Shown: positions 59,966-64,000 of the stretch, piece by piece | Layout of the letters: every line of letters starts with the position of its first letter | How positions within the stretch are numbered: position 1 is the stretch's first letter | Source: Megamerina dolium | Lineage: Eukaryota; Arthropoda; Insecta; Diptera; Megamerinidae | NCBI GenBank assembly: GCA_963854835.1 | Contig: OY978526.1 | Span: forward strand, 86,294,846 to 86,358,845 | Direction: 5' to 3' | Length of the DNA stretch: 64,000 bases | The notes under the pieces: generated by a model | Told to the model about the DNA's origin: nothing | Seen by the model: the letters and a program-made list of their open reading frames with translations, nothing else | Databases searched by the model: none | Made by a program: the position numbers and the translations under genes

Positions 59966-60174
59966 CTAGTTTGCCTCGAAACTATAAAGTTAATTTCACC
60001 AAAAAAATTCTCAGTTTGTAGTTGTTCATATTTTGTATGTATTTATTAATTTAGTGAGTTATATATACCCAGTAGACATTTTTAATGCGCTTCATTGCAG
60101 CACTTTGCATAGCGATTACGGAGCAGTTTTGCATTTTGCTTTTTGGTTTGCTTTAAGTCAAAAATGATATGTTA

Positions 60175-60265
60175 CAGGTTAGCGTATGATGGTAGAGCGA
60201 CAGTGATAAAACATATCATAGTAAAACACACGATGTTGGGTACCCAGGTTCGAATCCGAGGCGAG
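60175..60265 (+). repeat. tRNA-like sequence / SINE head
   Basis: A perfect box B GGTTCGAATCC (60247-60257) lies downstream of a box-A-like TTAGCGTATGATGGTAGAGC (60179-60198). Spacing is about ten bases longer than in a tRNA without intron, and no acceptor stem pairing was found, so it is more likely a tRNA-derived SINE head or tRNA pseudogene than a functional tRNA. It differs in sequence from the SINE A/B heads. Confidence 0.5.
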
Positions 60266-60464
60266 AAATAGGAATATTTTTATTTGTACATTTAAATTTG
60301 AAATATATGAATTGGAATTTATAATGCGATGAATGAAAATAAATTATTTTGATTCGACTAGCGGGGAAAAGCAAAAATGTTCTCTGTTCTCTCTACGATT
60401 TCTTATTTCTTACAGCGAGAGCAAAGCGCCTACGTCCAATGACATGATAAAAAAAATAAAAATA

Positions 60465-60700
60465 AATATGTGGCATTTAAAGCCCCAAAGGGCTCATTGG
60501 CGGAGCTTCTCATCCATTACTGTTGTGCGTATTAAATTTTGGACAGTACTGGAAGGTTCCGAATGACAGACCCCTTGTGACAACACTTTTTCTGAGTTTT
60601 GGCACAGAGTTATTTTAGAAGCTTTTTCATGGCAAGTTGTTACTGTCGGAAAAATTGCCAATTGCTTGCCGACAGGTGGGTACCGTTCGAAAGAAAAATC
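60465..60700 (-). repeat. SINE subfamily B copy, 5'-truncated
   Basis: Minus orientation: GCCCCAAAGGGCTCATTGGC at the 3' end, TACTGTTGTGCGTATTAAAT, TTGTGACAACAC and GGAAAAATTGCCAATTGCTT in the body. The tRNA-like head is absent. Poly-A/T tail region at about 60445-60465. Confidence 0.85.
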
Positions 60701-61339
60701 TTTTGATGACATGATAATTTTAATAAATGCGCTGTCTGAAGTGAGAGTGGAATGCTTTATCGCATTTTGGGAGCGCACTGAATGCGCATTAGAAGCGCTC
60801 GGTCCTCCATTGGGTATATACAAGTTTTTCTTACGATTTTGTGTATTGTTTTTATCCATTTTTTATTCTATTTTATTTGCAAACTTTAACTAACAAAACT
60901 TATGACAACTTTCGTCAGCAATGCATTGTATTTTTAAGAATCTTTTGTGAAAGTTAAATTGCAAAGACTTCAATAAAAACATACTTATACTTTGGTATAA
61001 AGGTATGATAAATAATGCATAAACAAATTTGAATTATTTCTTTTCATATTTGTATAGCACTTTGTTTAAAAAAGGAACTTGATTGTGTATATATTTTTTT
61101 CTATTGAATGGAATATAATGAAATGGTAATAAAATGCATTCCTTCACCTTTGACAATATGCTAAATTCTTAAGAACATTTGAAAAATTGTAGGTGTAAGC
61201 TTGAATGGAAACAATTATATATAAGAAAATACAAAAATTGAGTGAATATAAATGCTTTTAATGAATACAGCTTAAACTAGAATGTTTACGGGATGATATT
61301 TGTATATTATCTGTGGATGTTAACGAGCAAGAATCGACC
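60701..61339. other. AT-rich non-coding stretch
   Basis: No gene supported. Confidence 0.5.
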
Positions 61340-61890
61340 CTTAAACTTCAGGCATCGGTCAACGAGCTAGCAAGTTGGACGAAACGAAATCGATCCATGT
61401 TAACTTTACAAACAAGAAGATTTCATACAAACCAATAATTATAGTTTCAGTCACCGTTCCATATGCGAACAACCCAAATTATCTGGGGATGACCTTAAAT
61501 GCCAAGCTTAAATGGAAGGAGCACATAAAAATAAAACCTTCAGAACTGAACATTAAACTGCAGAAAATAAATTGGCTTATCGGCAGAAAATCAAAACTGT
61601 CTGTACAAAACAAAATTGCGATTTCCACATCCAAATATTAAAACCAGTCTGGACGTACAGAATTTTATGGGGATGTACTGCAAACTCCAACGTTGAAGTT
61701 ATCCAGTGTTTTCAAAACAAGGTGCTTCGAGGCATCGTTAACGCTCTGTGGTATGTAAGGAACGACGACCTACCTATACCTAGAGTAATATGCATGCGAA
61801 AAGTCGCAGATATCATAAATCTAATAGCTGCTAAATACGCAAAATGGCTACAGTACCAAATTAATATTGAAATTTCATCACTGTTTTTAA
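61340..61890 (+). mobile_element. Jockey-clade LINE RT fragment
   Basis: Two plus frames carry the C-terminal part of a jockey-type reverse transcriptase: DETKSIHVNFTNKKISYKP, NYLGMTLNAKLKWKEHIKIK (family YLGMxLDxxLTWKxHI), INWLIGRKSKLSVQNKIAI, then after a frameshift ILKPVWTYRILWGCTANSNV (family LKPIWTYGIQLWG.ASxSN), VIQCFQNKVLRGIVNALWYV and RNDDLPIPRV. The RT catalytic core and endonuclease are missing. It ends abruptly at the mariner fragment starting near 61892. Inactive. Confidence 0.88.
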
Positions 61891-61891
61891 T

Positions 61892-62528
61892 GCCCAGGAG
61901 CTAAACATTGCACAAAAAGCGTTTGGAACCATTTCAATAAGGCTGGATACAAAAAGAAGCTCGATGTATGGGTGCCACACATGCTAACAACAAAATCGAT
62001 CCATTTCTGTAACGGATGGTTACTGGTGATGAAAAGTGACGGTCGTGGTCGAATAGCGGTGAGCCGGCGCAAACTGTGGCCAACCCAGGATTGACGGTTA
62101 GGAAGATTTTGCTATGTGTTTGGTGGGATTGGCAGGGAATCATCTACTATGAGCTGCGCCCTTACGGCCAAACTCTTAATTAGGACCTTTAATGTCAACC
62201 ATTGGACCATCTGAAGGAAGCAATCGCCCAGAAGCGGCCAGCTTTGGCCAATAGGAGCGGATTTGTGTTCCATCAGGACAACGCCAGGCCACACACATCG
62301 ATAGTGATTACTAACTGTTCCTGTCTATGGCGAATGATGGTGAAAAATTCATCTCAAGAGAAGCTTGTGAAAATCGACTGTACGAGTTTTTTGCCAACAG
62401 GGGGAGTGGCATTATGAAATTACCTTCAAAATGGCAACAAGTTAACGAACAAAACGGTGCATATTTGACTATGTCAAATATAAGCTTCAATTTAATGCAA
62501 AAATAATAGATTCCTTTTTACTAGACCT
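61892..62528 (+). mobile_element. Mariner (AGGTGTAG family), 5'-truncated
   Basis: The sequence enters the family of 29206-30305 in mid-transposase at AQELNIAQKAFGTI-type residues and continues RLDTKRSSMYGCH, VTGDEK near 62020, GEPAQTVANPGL near 62060, GIIYYELRPYGQTLN near 62130, QRPALANRSGFVFHQDNARPHTS (second catalytic Asp, near 62233-62300), then a deletion that removes most of the third-Asp segment, and KLPSKWQQ before the 3' end. The right terminus, inverted, is AGGTCTAGTAAAAAGGAATC. The 5' junction is blunt against a jockey fragment. Confidence 0.88.
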
Positions 62529-62555
62529 CATTCTTTTAGTTTAGTTTTGATGTAA

Positions 62556-63035
62556 TTGAGTTCATTCAGCCCTCTTTCGAAGAACTAAAACTACACTCTA
62601 CAAGTCTCTCATCATGCCTGTCCTAACATATGGCGCTGAAGCTGGGACAATTTTCATCTCGGATGAGCGAATGCTTGGAGTTTTCTAGAGAAAAGTCCTA
62701 CGCAAGATCTTTGAGCCTATTTGTGTTGGTGGCGAGTACCGAATAAGGCACAACCATGAGCTGAACGAGCTGTATGCCGATATTGACATAGTAAAGCGCA
62801 TTAAAATGCAGCAGCTACGCTGGCTAAGTCAGATAAGAAGGTGTTATATTCGAAAAAGCAGAAGAGGAAGACCTAACCTTCGGTGGAAAGACCAAGTACT
62901 GGAGAACCTGACGGCGTTTGGAATTTCTAACTGGTGCCAGCTAGCGAAGAACAGAGATGGCTGGCGAAGCATGTTATATTCGTCCTAAATCGATATTAGG
63001 TTGTTTATGGCCACATAAGTAAGTAAGAATTCAAT
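62556..63035 (+). mobile_element. RTE-like LINE 3' end with TAAG-type tail
   Basis: Plus-strand C-terminus of the same LINE family as 43930-45070: TKTTLYKSLIMPVLTYGAEA-type residues near 62590-62645, MLGVFxRKVLRKIFEPICVG near 62670-62730, ELNELYADIDIVKRIKMQQL, RWLSQIRRCYIRKSRRGRPN and LRWKDQVLENLTAFGISNWC, with the stop TAA near 62987. The 3' end is ATCGATATTAGGTTGTTTATGG then CCACATAAGTAAGTAAG. The last ~60 codons are open, so this copy is younger than the minus-strand one. Confidence 0.88.
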
Positions 63036-64000
63036 ATGTACACATCAGTGGGGTAGCCAGGTGATGGGAGACTTGTTAAAAAAGAAAAATAATAATATGC
63101 ATATATTTAAAAATCATTCATTAACAATTTTTTCTTAAACATCCTTTTTCCTCCCCTTGCCAAAAGGCTGGCCTAGCCACTGGTACACATGCATATAATT
63201 TTTTGCTTAAAAATTTTTGAAATATACACCTCATATACAACATTTTGTGCTATACTTACTATTTATTGTAAAAATTCTATTATTTTCAATTGACTTAGGC
63301 ACTACAATAATTCAAGGTTTATAGTTGATACTACATACATGTCCTTTGTATGATAAAATTCATTCATATTTGTCGATGAATAAAGATTTTAGCGATCGGA
63401 GCAACTGATGTTGTTACATAACTTTGTCTCAATGAGCTTATGTTGTATTAAGTGCTTTCAACACTCGTGTTCATAAGTTGCTTAAGTTCTACTGCACTCG
63501 AAGGGTCAAGAGTAGCTGAAGTATGACTTTACATATAAATAGAAGCAATACATCATGTACATTTTCTGAACACCACACATCTGTTGGCTGTATTTCAACG
63601 AGTATATAGAAATTGATAAAGGTTATTTCTCTTTCAATATATGTGCAATTTTTCCTCATATAAGCTCTATCAGAGAAATGACAACTTGTATTCGTATAAA
63701 ATTGTATTGACAACATTTAAAATAAAAACATGTAGTAAGCTTCATAGTTTTATGTGCTTAGAAGAGATAAATCTTAATTAAGAATTGAAATTGTAGTTGT
63801 TTATGTCTTATGTATTACTTTATCATTGCATAATTCAAAGCAGCTGCCACAAAGCTGGAATCTAATGTTCAGTTTTGAGCAATTTCAGATTTCAGACACC
63901 CTTAAATATACATAGCATTACGAAGAGTGCAAACGTGCATGCGTGCACAATTGTGTGCTCAAAAACTAAATTTTAATGTGGTTACAGTCAACAAATTTAC
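63036..64000. other. AT-rich non-coding stretch
   Basis: No gene supported. Confidence 0.5.

Noticed and set aside
1..64000. CRISPR arrays, bacterial operons, phage or toxin-antitoxin systems.
   Set aside because: The sequence is clearly animal nuclear DNA; no regularly spaced repeats with unique spacers and no prokaryotic gene organisation.

Overview
The window looks like intergenic or intronic DNA from a cyclorrhaphan fly, most likely a tephritid fruit fly. The evidence is very AT-rich sequence with short insect-type introns, a dense graveyard of Tc1/mariner transposons, RTE-like and jockey-like LINE fragments, a tRNA-derived SINE family, and dipteran-style microsatellites. The species assignment is an inference from overall character; no species marker gene was found. 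Nothing here resembles a bacterial operon, CRISPR array or phage.

Host coding content is sparse. The one gene I am confident in lies on the minus strand at 46673-47795. It has two exons and a 64-base intron and encodes a 352-residue coiled-coil protein whose first ~140 residues resemble the N-terminus of the centriole protein CEP295/Ana1. Two weaker candidates are a possible two-exon small membrane protein at 2104-2626 and a coding-like Asn/Ser-rich exon at 22028-22458, which has a consensus splice donor but frame breaks upstream.

Most other recognisable sequence is mobile DNA. From left to right: SINE (0.84 kb), mariner-like relic (2.6-3.5), RTE LINEs (3.8-4.9 and 6.1-7.1), a TIR-flanked deleted mariner (7.4-8.0), an irritans-like mariner with an internal 220-base tandem duplication (9.07-10.4), a TIR repeat (11.6-12.6), a mariner-like element carrying a SINE with a 9-base target duplication (15.7-17.0), another mariner-like element with an adjacent SINE (19.5-20.9), five mariners (25.4-26.2, 29.2-30.3, 31.3-32.4, 33.7-34.5, 35.8-37.0), a foldback-like minisatellite (32.5-32.7), a tandem duplication (38.6-38.9), SINE pieces (39.6 and 42.2), a mariner-like relic (43.2-43.9), an RTE-like LINE (43.9-45.1), a LINE RNase H fragment (52.7-53.4), a deleted mariner (55.3-55.9), SINEs (52.0, 59.3, 60.5), a tRNA-like head (60.2) and a jockey/mariner/RTE-like composite (61.3-63.0).

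The most interesting pattern is a set of short perfect hairpins inside transposon relics. In two cases another copy in the same window lacks the inserted bases, so the events can be read as insertions of 24 and 9 bases that are inverted copies of adjacent sequence. This is the signature expected of replication template switching. I found no convincing undescribed multi-gene system.
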